A stretch of DNA of 64,000 nucleotides from an uncultured Eubacteriales bacterium (lineage in GTDB: Bacteria > Bacillota > Clostridia > Oscillospirales > UBA644), in contig CAKSFN010000012.1 in assembly GCA_934454405.1 (NCBI GenBank), forward strand, positions 1 to 64,000, given 5' to 3'. Shown here piece after piece: positions 1 to 7,789 of this stretch (positions within the stretch are counted from its first letter, which is position 1; each line of letters starts with the position of its first letter). The notes beneath the pieces were generated by a model, which saw only the letters and a program-made list of their open reading frames with translations, made no database searches and was not told the DNA's origin. A program made the position numbers and the translations under genes.

Positions 1-131
1 AAAAAGGCGTATTAAAACCTTATTTTATGGAAAAACACAAAAATTGCTGTTTTGAGTCGTTTTGTTTATCTTTTAAGTCATTGCTTTTTTGTATTTTTCA
101 GCCTTTTTTGCGGTCTGGGCTTTTTTTACAT
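1..131 (-). repeat. Partial inverted copy of the 538-bp repeat element
   Basis: Read on the minus strand, this stretch matches 21111-21243 almost base for base, including the stretches GCCCAGACCGC, GATAAACAAAACGACTC and TTTTAATACGCC. The match stops at about 131, where the terminal GGGGC of the other copy is replaced by unrelated bases, and it runs off the left edge of the window. No reading frame is supported. It is therefore a second, truncated or diverged copy of the element described at 21105-21642, in opposite orientation. Confidence 0.85.
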
Positions 132-189
132 CCTCAATATTTACAACTTTTTTCTTTTCTGATCTTAAATATGTTATACCATAAAACCG

Positions 190-714
190 TTATATAATGT
201 TTATCTGGCACATTTTCATCGTTTCAAGCGCGGCGCGATGGGTCTCCGGCGTCACACCGGCGCAGCACGAGGAATCGACCGATATCTCTTTTTCGTAAAA
301 ATTCGCTTTCAGAATAAGCGCGTTTGAGACAACGCATATATCTGTGCAAAGCCCTATCAGCTCAATCGAAAAATCCTCGTCTCCGGCGGCGTCTCTGATA
401 AGCCCGGGAAGTTCGAGAGAACCGAAGGTATGCTTTTCTACGGGAGTGTACTTTTTCCCCGAAAGAGCGCGCGCGATTTCGTTGTTGATTCTCCTGCCGG
501 GAGTTCCTTTCAGACAATGCGGAACGGGAAGACTTCTGCCCTCCGCGGATGAGAGATAATCGTCAAAATGAGTGTCAAAGGTAACAAAAATCTCGCCGTC
601 GAACTCTCTGATTTTCTTTACGGCGGTTTCGACTATCGAAACGGACTCGGAGGTTCCCAAAGGACCGTCCACAAAGTCGTTCTGAATATCGACCACAATC
701 AAAAATCTTTTCAT
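190..714 (-). CDS. Isochorismatase-family cysteine hydrolase (nicotinamidase-like)
   Basis: About 174 residues. The N-terminal strand LIVVDIQNDFVDG carries the catalytic Asp (D9), followed by a conserved Lys in EKHTFGS (about residue 93) and the nucleophilic Cys in LCTDICVVSNA (about residue 128). This Asp-Lys-Cys triad defines the isochorismatase/nicotinamidase superfamily, which hydrolyses amide or vinyl-ether bonds in the cytoplasm. A longer frame begins at 732, but the ATG at 714 is chosen because TTGAGGAA lies just upstream. Nicotinamidase (NAD salvage) is the likeliest job because of the family's usual FDTH and C-T-D-I-C signatures; substrate remains inferred. It lies 43 bases downstream of a TetR gene on the same strand and may be co-transcribed with it. 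Confidence 0.85.
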   Translation of the reverse strand: MKRFLIVVDIQNDFVDGPLGTSESVSIVETAVKKIREFDGEIFVTFDTHFDDYLSSAEGRSLPVPHCLKGTPGRRINNEIARALSGKKYTPVEKHTFGSLELPGLIRDAAGDEDFSIELIGLCTDICVVSNALILKANFYEKEISVDSSCCAGVTPETHRAALETMKMCQINII

Positions 715-757
715 TTCCTCAACTCCAAACAAATCTTTTTTCCGATATATTTTCTTT

Positions 758-1321
758 TTAATTGATTTTTCCTTTTCCTCTCAAAAGCTCCTCAAGCTTT
801 TCTTTGAAAATGACCAACTGCGGTTCAACATATTCGCGGCCGCCGAATATCATATAATCCGACATCGTCGTTATCGCCATAAAAACATACGGCCTGACCT
901 GCGCGGTTTCGCAATTCAGCTTTTCCGCGAACCGCTCGACATAGAACTCATATCTTTTTGAAAGCCTGTCAAGAACAGGCTTGACGCGCTCCTCAAAGCG
1001 GGACAAAGCGCAGACGCTTGCAAAAAATTTCATGGTGCTTGAAAGCTCGTCGCATCTCGCGTACAGTTTTCTTATCATAAGCTCGGGATCGGAGAGATTT
1101 TTCATCGCGGAGCAGATCAGTTCGTTTTCAAGCCTGAGCGCGGCTTCTTCCGCGCACGCGGCAATAACGTCGTCCTTATCATCAAAGTAATAATAAATTC
1201 CGCCCGACTGCAAATTCAGCGCACCGCTGAGATCCCGAACGCTTGTTTCCGAAAGCCCCTGCTTTATAAATGTGTCAAGGCATTTTGAAATGACTTCTCT
1301 TTTACGCTCGCAACTGTCCAT
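758..1321 (-). CDS. TetR/AcrR family transcriptional regulator
   Basis: 187 residues, a usual TetR length. The N-terminal region (about residues 8-52) is the TetR helix-turn-helix: FIKQGLSETSVRDLSGAL followed by GGIYYYFDDKDDVIAAC, with the typical GxxYYYF recognition segment. The C-terminal region is helical and would bind a ligand. An AAAAGG ribosome binding site precedes the ATG. The upstream region holds a TTGACA-17-TAAAAT promoter and two palindromes, suggesting autoregulation. The only obvious partner is the isochorismatase-family gene just downstream. The ligand cannot be read from the sequence. Confidence 0.9.
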   Translation of the reverse strand: MDSCERKREVISKCLDTFIKQGLSETSVRDLSGALNLQSGGIYYYFDDKDDVIAACAEEAALRLENELICSAMKNLSDPELMIRKLYARCDELSSTMKFFASVCALSRFEERVKPVLDRLSKRYEFYVERFAEKLNCETAQVRPYVFMAITTMSDYMIFGGREYVEPQLVIFKEKLEELLRGKGKIN

Positions 1322-1344
1322 ACCTTTTCCCCGCGAAAAAAACT

Positions 1345-1431
1345 ATCAAACGTTCGTTCGATTATCCGACAAAAAAAACACCGGAAACATTTCCGTATCG
1401 ATATTTTAGCACATATTCCTTCTTTTGTCAA
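1345..1431 (-). promoter_or_regulatory. Promoter and candidate operators of the TetR gene
   Basis: On the minus strand, TTGACA (1426-1431) and TAAAAT (1403-1408) are separated by 17 bases. Downstream of the -10 lie CGGAAA-N2-TTTCCG (1382-1395) and the imperfect palindrome ATCAAACG-TT-CGTTCGAT (1345-1362), just before the TetR start at 1321. Such a palindrome of about 18 bases fits a TetR dimer site; binding is inferred. Confidence 0.6.
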
Positions 1432-1696
1432 GGCGCGGAAGGTCGATCACGACGGCAGACGCGTGAAAATCCGTTATCTGCGGCGCAGCGTTCCGGCAAT
1501 ATCAACAATCTGCTGCCGCCCGGCATCACGAGCCGCGGCAAGCGTTTTTTGCGGTTGTTCACAAAAACTTTTGCAAAAACAGCTCGGAATGTCTGATTTT
1601 CTCCGTCAAAAACGTATCTTTTTCGCAACATACAGGACAGATTATACCACATTAATAAGCGAATGTCAATGATATACGAAAAAAATACGGCAATGC
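1432..1696. other. Intergenic region without a recognised gene
   Basis: This stretch lies between the TetR promoter and the promoter at 1697. Open frames here have no ribosome binding site or recognisable protein motif. No tRNA-like or terminator-like fold was recognised. Confidence 0.5.
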
Positions 1697-1725
1697 TTGA
1701 CGAACGGCGCGGCAGATGGTATAAT
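1697..1725 (+). promoter_or_regulatory. Sigma-A type promoter for the CofE-like/guaA pair
   Basis: TTGACG (1697-1702) and TATAAT (1720-1725) are 17 bases apart. The start codon at 1834 is about 100 bases downstream, leaving a leader of roughly 100 bases. Confidence 0.75.
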
Positions 1726-1833
1726 AAAATACGGAAGCGCGCAGGAAACATAGGGTTTCTGAGTTTTCGGCTGCGCGTAAACACCGAATACCGCGGCTCG
1801 AACGAGCCTGCGACCGAAAGGAATTGAAATCAA

Positions 1834-3033
1834 ATGACAAAAGAACGCAGAGTCGGAACGGTTTCCCGAGGCATACGCTGTCCGATTATAAGAGAGGGCG
1901 ACGACTTGGCGAAAATCGTTGCCGAAAGCGTACTTCTTGCGGCGGAGGACGAGGGTTTTTCGCTGAATGACAGAGACGTTATAGCAGCGACCGAATCAAT
2001 CGTCGCGCGCTCGCAGGGCAACTATGCGACGGTGGACGATATAGCCGAAGACGTTAAAGCCAAACTCGGCGGCGGCACCGTCGGCGTTATTTTCCCCATA
2101 CTTTCCCGCAACCGTTTCGCTATATGTCTGAAAGGTATCGCAAAAGGCGCAAAAAAAATCGTTCTTATGCTCAGTTATCCGTCTGACGAAGTCGGCAACG
2201 AACTTGTTTCGATAGACAGACTTGACGAAGCGGGCGTCAACCCTTACAGCGATGTGCTGACGCTTGAAAAATACAGAGAACTGTTCGGCTACGGCGTTCA
2301 CCCGTTTACGGGAGTGGATTATGTGGCGTATTACGGCGACCTTATCAAAGAATGCGGCGCAGAAGTCGAAATAATCTTTGCAAACCGCGCAAAGGCAATA
2401 CTTGACTACACGGACACGGTAATCACCTGTGACATACACACAAGACAAAGAACAAAACGCATATTGAAAGCCGCAGGCGCAAAAACCGTTCTCGGGCTTG
2501 ACGAGATTCTGAATGCACCCGTCAACGGCAGCGGCTGCAATGAAAAATACGGTCTTCTCGGTTCAAACAAATCAACCGAAGGCAAAATTAAACTGTTTCC
2601 CCGCGAATGCAAGGCGCTTGTTCTCGATATTCAGAAGAGAATTTTCGACGCAACAGGCAAGCACGTTGAAGTTATGGTTTACGGAGACGGCGCGTTCAAA
2701 GACCCGCAGGGTAAGATTTGGGAACTTGCCGACCCCGTTGTTTCGCCCGCCTACACGGACGGACTTGAAGGCACGCCCAACGAACTCAAACTCAAATATC
2801 TTGCGGACAACGATTTCAAAGACCTTTCCGGCGACGCGCTTAAAGACGCAATTTCCGCCTCGATCAAAGCGAAAAAGTCCGACCTTGTCGGCAACATGGC
2901 ATCACAGGGCACTACCCCGCGCCGTTTGACCGACCTTATCGGCTCGCTCTGCGATCTGACAAGCGGTTCGGGCGACAAAGGCACGCCCGTGGTCCTCGTT
3001 CAGGGATATTTTGACAACTACACAAATAATTGA
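1834..3033 (+). CDS. CofE-like F420-0:gamma-glutamyl ligase family protein
   Basis: 399 residues. The N-terminal half resembles coenzyme F420-0:L-glutamate ligase: an initial GTVSRGIRCPIIREGDDL stretch, then VIAATESIVARSQGNYATVDDIA, then GTVGVIFPILSRNRFA. CofE adds glutamate to F420-0 using GTP. No other F420 gene is visible in the window, and Clostridia carrying such homologues often lack F420, so the true substrate is unknown. The C-terminal part contains a metal-binding-like VMVYGDGAFKDP segment and a final SQGTTPRRLTDLIGSLCDL motif. It is separated by 11 bases from the GMP synthase gene; the GAGGT that serves that gene overlaps the stop codon here, indicating translational coupling. The ATG is preceded by AAAGGAATT. 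Confidence 0.75.
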   Translation: MTKERRVGTVSRGIRCPIIREGDDLAKIVAESVLLAAEDEGFSLNDRDVIAATESIVARSQGNYATVDDIAEDVKAKLGGGTVGVIFPILSRNRFAICLKGIAKGAKKIVLMLSYPSDEVGNELVSIDRLDEAGVNPYSDVLTLEKYRELFGYGVHPFTGVDYVAYYGDLIKECGAEVEIIFANRAKAILDYTDTVITCDIHTRQRTKRILKAAGAKTVLGLDEILNAPVNGSGCNEKYGLLGSNKSTEGKIKLFPRECKALVLDIQKRIFDATGKHVEVMVYGDGAFKDPQGKIWELADPVVSPAYTDGLEGTPNELKLKYLADNDFKDLSGDALKDAISASIKAKKSDLVGNMASQGTTPRRLTDLIGSLCDLTSGSGDKGTPVVLVQGYFDNYTNN

Positions 3034-3044
3034 GGTAAAGATAA

Positions 3045-4022
3045 ATGCAAGACAAAAGACCGGAATCAATGAAAAGAATAAACACAAAAGAACTTGCCGA
3101 CGCGTTTATAGAAGAACAAGTGGCGCTTCTCCGCAAACAGATAGGAGACAAAAAAGTGCTTCTCGCGCTTTCGGGCGGAGTTGACTCCTCCGTCGTCGCC
3201 GCGCTTCTTATAAAAGCCGTGGGCAAACAGCTCGTTTGCGTTCACGTCAACCACGGACTTCTCCGCAAGGGCGAACCCGAGCAGGTCATCCGCGTTTTCA
3301 AAGAAGAAATGGACGCCAACCTCGTTTATGTGGACGCCGTTGACCGCTTCCTTGACAAGCTCGCGGGCGTTGACGACCCCGAGACGAAAAGAAAGATCAT
3401 CGGCGCTGAGTTTATCAGAGTTTTTGAAGAAGAAGCAAGAAAGCTCGAAGGCATCGAATTTCTCGCGCAAGGCACCATCTACCCCGACATTGTTGAAAGC
3501 GCGGGCGTAAAAGCGCATCACAACGCAGGCGGACTTCCCGACGACCTCAAATTCGAACTTGTCGAACCGCTTCGCTACCTTTACAAAGATGAAGTCAGAG
3601 TTGTCGGCAAAGAACTCGGTCTTCCCGACGGCATGGTTTTCCGTCAGCCCTTCCCAGGTCCCGGTCTCGGTGTACGTTGCCTCGGTGCTATCACTCGCGA
3701 CCGTCTCGAAGCCGTTCGCGAATCCGACGCGATTTTGCGCGAAGAATTTGCAAAAGCGGGGCTTGAAGGCAAAGTTTGGCAGTATTTCACGACAATTCCG
3801 GACTTCCGCTCCACCGGCGTCAAGGACGGCAAACGCTGCTTTGAATGGCCCGTCATCGTCCGCGCCGTCAACACCGTGGACGCGATGACCGCAACCGTCG
3901 AGCCGCTCGACTTCGCCGTACTCTCCAAAATCACCGACCGCATCCTCGCCGAGGTCAAGGGCGTCAACCGCGTCGTCTACGACATGACCCCGAAGCCCTG
4001 CGGCACGATCGAGTGGGAATAA
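3045..4022 (+). CDS. guaA: GMP synthase, ATP pyrophosphatase subunit only
   Basis: 325 residues. It makes GMP from XMP, ATP and ammonia. The PP-loop SGGVDSS is at residues 43-49, followed by VCVHVNHGLLRKGE, FLAQGTIYPD, and the dimerisation domain with FRQPFPGPGLGVRCLG and the C-terminal TPKPCGTIEWE. These are diagnostic for the GuaA C-terminal half. Usual bacterial GuaA is about 510-520 residues because it has an N-terminal class I glutamine amidotransferase; none is fused here and none is nearby. The protein either uses free ammonia or partners with a separately encoded glutaminase, as in archaeal GuaAa/GuaAb. The ATG at 3045 is preferred over 3069 because a GAGGT site lies eight bases before it. 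Confidence 0.93.
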   Translation: MQDKRPESMKRINTKELADAFIEEQVALLRKQIGDKKVLLALSGGVDSSVVAALLIKAVGKQLVCVHVNHGLLRKGEPEQVIRVFKEEMDANLVYVDAVDRFLDKLAGVDDPETKRKIIGAEFIRVFEEEARKLEGIEFLAQGTIYPDIVESAGVKAHHNAGGLPDDLKFELVEPLRYLYKDEVRVVGKELGLPDGMVFRQPFPGPGLGVRCLGAITRDRLEAVRESDAILREEFAKAGLEGKVWQYFTTIPDFRSTGVKDGKRCFEWPVIVRAVNTVDAMTATVEPLDFAVLSKITDRILAEVKGVNRVVYDMTPKPCGTIEWE

Positions 4023-4032
4023 TTAAACACAA

Positions 4033-4071
4033 CGGCAACAGGGAGTTTGCTTATCTCTGTTGCCGCTTTTT
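4033..4071 (+). terminator. Intrinsic terminator after guaA
   Basis: CGGCAACAG (4033-4041) pairs with CTGTTGCCG (4057-4065) and is followed by CTTTTTG. It marks the end of the guaA transcript and the left edge of the AT-rich restriction-modification island. Confidence 0.8.
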
Positions 4072-4072
4072 G

Positions 4073-4717
4073 CTATATAGGCATTATATCATTAATAAGA
4101 TCGATTGCAGTTCCTAAAGATTTCTCATATTCTCTGTATTGCTTGATGGCTTTTTCTATTTCTTGAGAAATTTTATCTCTTTCTTGATAGAGTTGGGAAG
4201 GAACAATTAAATTTAAAATATCTTCTTCCTTGAATCGTGGATGTTGACTACCCTCTACAGAATTAGCAAAGACAGTTTGAGCTGCTTCAGAAAGCAAAAA
4301 AGGAACTAGAAAAGCTATGGATTCATCATTTCTCGCTCGTAAAACATAAAACTCTGTAGAAGCACATATTTGTGCATCCACATCTATATCAACGTAAGCT
4401 ACTTGACGCAAATACGGACGTAGACGAGAAATGATAACATCTCCGTGTTTGAGGATTTTTTTATTACTATTGATCTTTTCAGGAGTTGATGGAACTCTTA
4501 AATAACCACCCATTGCATCAGAGGTATTAATTTGATGCCAAGCGGACGAATTTTTCTTTGAGGTTAAAATTTCGTTTTCTAATGAGACAATTTCTGAAAG
4601 TAAAACTCCATCACTATCGTTTGCAAAGTTCATTCGTCTTTTTGGATTGTATCTTTCGGGAGTTAATACGAACAGAGGTCCCAGTTGAGAAGTTTTGTTT
4701 ATTACACATATCGCCAT
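4073..4717 (-). CDS. Type I restriction system specificity subunit, half-size (HsdS-like)
   Basis: About 214 residues. It contains one target-recognition-like unit with the features of HsdS: an entry stretch, GYLRVPSTPEKINSN, then KHGDVIISRLRPYLRQVAYV and GSQHPRFKEEDILNLIVPSQ, ending in a conserved helix (about residues 170-210). Full HsdS has two such units (about 400 residues), so this would act as a dimer to read a symmetric site. The ATG at 4717 is preceded by AGGTGG eight bases upstream; the methylase stop lies five bases before it. It pairs with the HsdM-like gene and guides methylation, and perhaps cleavage by the divergent nuclease. Confidence 0.85.
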   Translation of the reverse strand: MAICVINKTSQLGPLFVLTPERYNPKRRMNFANDSDGVLLSEIVSLENEILTSKKNSSAWHQINTSDAMGGYLRVPSTPEKINSNKKILKHGDVIISRLRPYLRQVAYVDIDVDAQICASTEFYVLRARNDESIAFLVPFLLSEAAQTVFANSVEGSQHPRFKEEDILNLIVPSQLYQERDKISQEIEKAIKQYREYEKSLGTAIDLINDIMPI

Positions 4718-4722
4718 ATTAA

Positions 4723-5940
4723 TCACCACCTAATTCCTTGCTCGCTGATAAATTTCTTAAACTCACCTGCAATTTGCGATAAGTCGTGGTCTACGTTTTT
4801 CCAAGTCTTTGAGCAATTCTCTCTATATAGAAGATTACCACGACTATCTTTGCCCGGTAGTTCACTAATACCGAAAAAAATATCTTCTGATGAATTTCTC
4901 TTTTTTTCTCTTTTCTGTAAGAACAAAATACTGGTTTTAACGGCTGTATGTGGCATAAACGCATTTCTTGGTATTCCTACAACGCCAACAACTCGACATT
5001 TATCATATATCCAACGGCGGAGGATTTCGTTATCCTTGCTGCCAAAGATGTTATCTGGTAAAACAATAGCCATTCTGCCCCCCGGTTTTAACAAGTTTAT
5101 ACATCTTTCCACAAAAAGTACATCTCTTTCAATTCGGGTTTTTCCATAAGATATTTCATAACTTTCTAGGATATCCGGCTCAATTATTTCTCCTGCGAAA
5201 GGTGGATTTGTAATAATAATATCAAACAAATCTTTCTTTTTTTCGATCCTGAGAATATCCTCGATGGTAGTAGATATTTCGCTGATACCTTTATCAAATA
5301 AAGAAACCCGCACATTGTTTTTTAACAGACTATTTGCCTTATAGATATGTGTGCCATTTACATTTCCGACATACATCAGTAAACGTGCAATTCTAACAGC
5401 AGTATTATCAAAATCAATCCCCCATAAATCGGTACCTTTTATCCCGTTATGTAAATAAGCGTGATATAAGAATGCACCGGAACCAGCAGCAGGATCTAAA
5501 ATACTTTCATTTGTTTTAGGATTTAGTATATCAATGCAAAAGTTCACAAGATATCTTGGGGTAAAGAACTGACCTTTTGATCCTTTTTTTTCACGAGAAA
5601 TAATATATTCAAAGATACCATCGATGCCTTCAAATCCACCGTCTATAAACGAATAAGACTTTAAAATATCACGGCATACAACAAATTGTTCCTCTGAAAT
5701 ATTAAATTTTGTTTCGATTAGCACACCAGACCAAGTGTCATTAATTAGCACCAAAAGATTATTAGCATCGCTTAAAGTGTTGATGTTTGGGGTACTGTGC
5801 AAATCTTCCCATAGCTTAATAAGTACAATTTTAAAAATTTCTTCAAACTCATTTTCTCCTGAGTTTGCCAACATTACTTCTTCCAAACGTTTATATATAA
5901 CGTCAAACGTTTCAACAGTTGCAGGTTTTCTTTTTGACAT
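4723..5940 (-). CDS. N6-adenine DNA methyltransferase, HsdM-like
   Basis: About 405 residues. It transfers a methyl group from S-adenosylmethionine to adenine in a DNA target chosen by the partner HsdS-like protein. Visible motifs are QFFTPRY (about residues 124-130), the SAM-binding motif I DPAAGSGAF (149-157), GIDFDNTAVRIAR, and the catalytic NPPF (245-248). The order QFFTP-DPAAGSG-NPPF is that of type I HsdM and related gamma-class enzymes; it is shorter than most HsdM (about 500). ATG 5940 is chosen because AGGGGG sits six bases upstream, whereas it abuts the alternative ATG at 5946. No HsdR translocase gene is present. Composition is more AT-rich than the flanking genes, suggesting transfer. 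Confidence 0.93.
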   Translation of the reverse strand: MSKRKPATVETFDVIYKRLEEVMLANSGENEFEEIFKIVLIKLWEDLHSTPNINTLSDANNLLVLINDTWSGVLIETKFNISEEQFVVCRDILKSYSFIDGGFEGIDGIFEYIISREKKGSKGQFFTPRYLVNFCIDILNPKTNESILDPAAGSGAFLYHAYLHNGIKGTDLWGIDFDNTAVRIARLLMYVGNVNGTHIYKANSLLKNNVRVSLFDKGISEISTTIEDILRIEKKKDLFDIIITNPPFAGEIIEPDILESYEISYGKTRIERDVLFVERCINLLKPGGRMAIVLPDNIFGSKDNEILRRWIYDKCRVVGVVGIPRNAFMPHTAVKTSILFLQKREKKRNSSEDIFFGISELPGKDSRGNLLYRENCSKTWKNVDHDLSQIAGEFKKFISEQGIRW

Positions 5941-5963
5941 AACCATCCCCCTTTTCTAAAAGT

Positions 5964-6054
5964 AGTATATCATATTCAAAACCAAAAGTAAAGACCACGG
6001 TCGAAATTAAATGAAATATTCTGATTTTGAATATTCCATTTTGTCATATATAAT
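5964..6054. promoter_or_regulatory. Divergent promoters and candidate controller operator of the R-M system
   Basis: Minus strand: TTTACT (5987-5992) 17 bases from TATACT (5964-5969), driving the methylase. Plus strand: TTGAAT (6027-6032) 16 bases from TATAAT (6049-6054), driving the controller and nuclease. The palindrome GAATATTC (6029-6036) overlaps the plus -35; ATATTC is repeated at 6016-6021 and 5972-5977, the latter in the minus spacer. This is the arrangement expected for a C-protein that times nuclease expression. Which repeats are bound is inference. Confidence 0.6.
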
Positions 6055-6079
6055 AGAAAAAAGGAGGATGTTGTTAATT

Positions 6080-6322
6080 GTGAAAAGTATATATACGGAT
6101 GATTATATTAATATTATTTCTACCTTACGAGCTATTCGAATCAATAAAAATATGACGCAAGTTGAAATGGCAAAATTATTGAACGTAACACAGTCGTTTG
6201 TTTCTAAAGTTGAGAATAGGGAGCGCAGACTAGATGTTGTTGAACTGTTAACTTGGATTGATGTTTTAGGTGTTTCGGCAGAAGATGTTTTACCAAAGAA
6301 GTATTTAGGAGGCAATGACTAA
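6080..6322 (+). CDS. XRE-type controller (C) protein of the R-M system
   Basis: About 80 residues from the GTG at 6080. The helix-turn-helix spans LRAIRINKNMTQVEMAKLL and NVTQSFVSKVENRERR, followed by VVELLTWIDVLGV and a C-terminal LPKKY. Size and domain match restriction-modification C-proteins. The start is uncertain: AAGGAGG (6061-6067) directly abuts an ATG at 6068, and the frame is open back to 6011, but the promoter's transcription start would fall near 6061, which excludes the upstream start and favours GTG 6080. The stop codon overlaps the nuclease start (TAATG), so the two are co-translated. Likely role: delaying nuclease expression until methylation is established. Confidence 0.8.
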   Translation: MKSIYTDDYINIISTLRAIRINKNMTQVEMAKLLNVTQSFVSKVENRERRLDVVELLTWIDVLGVSAEDVLPKKYLGGND

Positions 6323-7149
6323 TGGGGTTTATGACAAGAGAAGAATATGAAAGATATATTACGGAGAACATTGTTAATGTTATAGGTGCAGAAGCTATTG
6401 ACGATATTAAAACAGCTTTACAACCGCTAATAGGTGCACAGTTTAATATATTATCTATACCAGAAGAAATCTTACTGATATTTGAACCGTCTCAAATAGG
6501 AACAATTATTGGTTCTTTGATGGATGCGTGTATTCCTCAATTATCTAAAATAACTGAGTCTAACACCTTTGATAATGTAGGACTTCGAAAAAATGAAGGT
6601 ATCCTTGGTGACAGGGAAGGCTATCCAGATTATCTTCACACTTCTGGGAAAAGACTGGAATTAAAACTTCTATTTGTTGATAATCCTAATATTGAAATGA
6701 AAAAACCACCAACACCGAGAGAGCCATCTGCCCGTTTAACTCAAAAGGTAACATTTAAAAATGTTCAAGCTGATAAAGACTTGTTATTAGTTATAGCTTA
6801 TGCGTTAATGGAAAGTAGTACTAAACCTGGTTTCTTCTCTCCTACAATTATTGATTTCGAACTCTTTCCTGTATATGAATGCATTTTGGCAAGAGATCGT
6901 CGCATGTACGATTCTAATGGTGGTTGGTTTGGCCGATTTGAGACCCCAACAATACTTAGTAATCAAGGAAAACGAAAAAAGGCAGCAGGAATTGAAATCG
7001 ATTATTCTTCTTATGGACGCAAAGAGAATGAGGGAAAAGATTTAAATGAAGATACAAATTTTGGCAAACTGAAAAGAATACCATACGAACCACTTCATAA
7101 GTACATAAATCCCGATAATTTTGTTTCTTTTTTTGAGGATGAAACATAA
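6322..7149 (+). CDS. Putative PD-(D/E)XK restriction endonuclease
   Basis: 275 residues, not a recognised named family. The stretch YPDYLHTSGKRLELK (residues 101-115) has Pro102-Asp103, nine residues, Glu113-x-Lys115, the classical PD-X(n)-EXK nuclease core. There is no Walker motif, DEAD helicase or methylase motif, so it is neither HsdR nor a type IIG enzyme. AGGAGG lies nine bases before the ATG. It overlaps the controller gene and lies divergent from the M and S genes, which supports its being the nuclease of this system. The strand arrangement and AT-rich composition match the rest of the island. Cleavage activity is inferred from the motif and the context only. Confidence 0.7.
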   Translation: MGFMTREEYERYITENIVNVIGAEAIDDIKTALQPLIGAQFNILSIPEEILLIFEPSQIGTIIGSLMDACIPQLSKITESNTFDNVGLRKNEGILGDREGYPDYLHTSGKRLELKLLFVDNPNIEMKKPPTPREPSARLTQKVTFKNVQADKDLLLVIAYALMESSTKPGFFSPTIIDFELFPVYECILARDRRMYDSNGGWFGRFETPTILSNQGKRKKAAGIEIDYSSYGRKENEGKDLNEDTNFGKLKRIPYEPLHKYINPDNFVSFFEDET

Positions 7150-7277
7150 AAGTTTTCCACGGTAAGGAGGAATTGTTTGAAAAACATATTTAATATTTAT
7201 TATTTGATGATGTTCTGAATCATTTAGATGCCAATCTTTTTGGAAACCAATTGTTCAAGCGACGCTTAAGCATATGA

Positions 7278-7403
7278 CTAAGACACAATTCCTGCAATAC
7301 AGAAAGATCATCCAGTTGTTGTAAGTACTGCCTACTGAAAATATCACTACAAGTACAATCAAACTTCTGCCGTAAGTGTGGAACAGAAATTATTAAACAG
7401 TAA
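7278..7403 (+). pseudogene. Possible remnant of a zinc-ribbon reading frame
   Basis: In one frame, ending at the stop 7401-7403, the translation has CKYC (from 7320) and, 15 residues later, CRKCGTE, a C-x2-C/C-x2-C zinc-ribbon pattern. The frame is closed by a TGA at 7275 and has no start codon or ribosome binding site. It may be the tail of a decayed gene brought in with the R-M island, or chance. Nothing else in 7150-7470 looks coding. Confidence 0.3.
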
Positions 7404-7470
7404 TTGACTTTTCTAAATTGAATGTATCCATGGTTTCTGACTGTAATGATTAAAACATTAGCATAAAACC

Positions 7471-7703
7471 TTGAAAATCACCAAAGAATAAAGTATAATA
7501 CTTCTGTCAGCGTGGAAACACGCCGGCACGAAAAAACTAATAGTCAACAACTTATGGATCATACAGATAATTTAAATTTCACAAGCGAAAATACTTATAC
7601 AGCATTATTTGAGTTGTGTTTTTTTGGAGCAAGCGAAAATAATCTTTATATTATTGCATAAAACCTTGTGTTTGTGCGGCGGAAATCCGCCGCACATTTT
7701 TTA
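7471..7703 (+). ncRNA. Candidate small RNA or tiny-peptide transcript in the R-M island
   Basis: A promoter, TTGAAA (7471-7476) 17 bases from TATAAT (7494-7499), is followed about 200 bases later by a strong terminator (7674-7703). GCGTGGAAACACGC near the predicted 5' end can form a small hairpin. The transcript contains one short frame (7554-7661, 35 residues, with SEN repeated twice) but no ribosome binding site before its ATG. It could be a small RNA, a poorly translated peptide gene, or the relic of a larger gene. Confidence 0.4.
7674..7703 (+). terminator. Intrinsic terminator
   Basis: GTGCGGCGG (7674-7682) pairs perfectly with CCGCCGCAC (7687-7695) around an AAAT loop and is followed by ATTTTTTAT. 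It ends the transcript that starts near 7506. Confidence 0.85.
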
Positions 7704-7760
7704 TTTGAAAGTGGAGTTTAAGACTAAGTCCCGCAAAGCGAGATTGTTGAGAGAAGAACA

Positions 7761-7789
7761 TTGAAAACTGATGAAAAATATGCTATAAT
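7761..7789 (+). promoter_or_regulatory. Promoter upstream of the ECF sigma operon
   Basis: TTGAAA (7761-7766) and TATAAT (7784-7789) are 17 bases apart. The sigma gene begins at 8031, so the leader would be about 235 bases; 7790-8030 shows no supported gene. A TGTAAC at about 7794 could be the -35 of an ECF-type autoregulated promoter, but the -10 is unclear. Confidence 0.55.

Noticed and set aside
1428..1784. 118-residue frame on the minus strand in the gap before the CofE-like gene
   Set aside because: It overlaps the consensus promoter at 1697-1725, has no ribosome binding site and no recognisable motif.
6011..6079. N-terminal extension of the R-M controller from ATG 6011
   Set aside because: The -35 and -10 elements lie inside this segment, so the transcript would start after it; no ribosome binding site precedes 6011.
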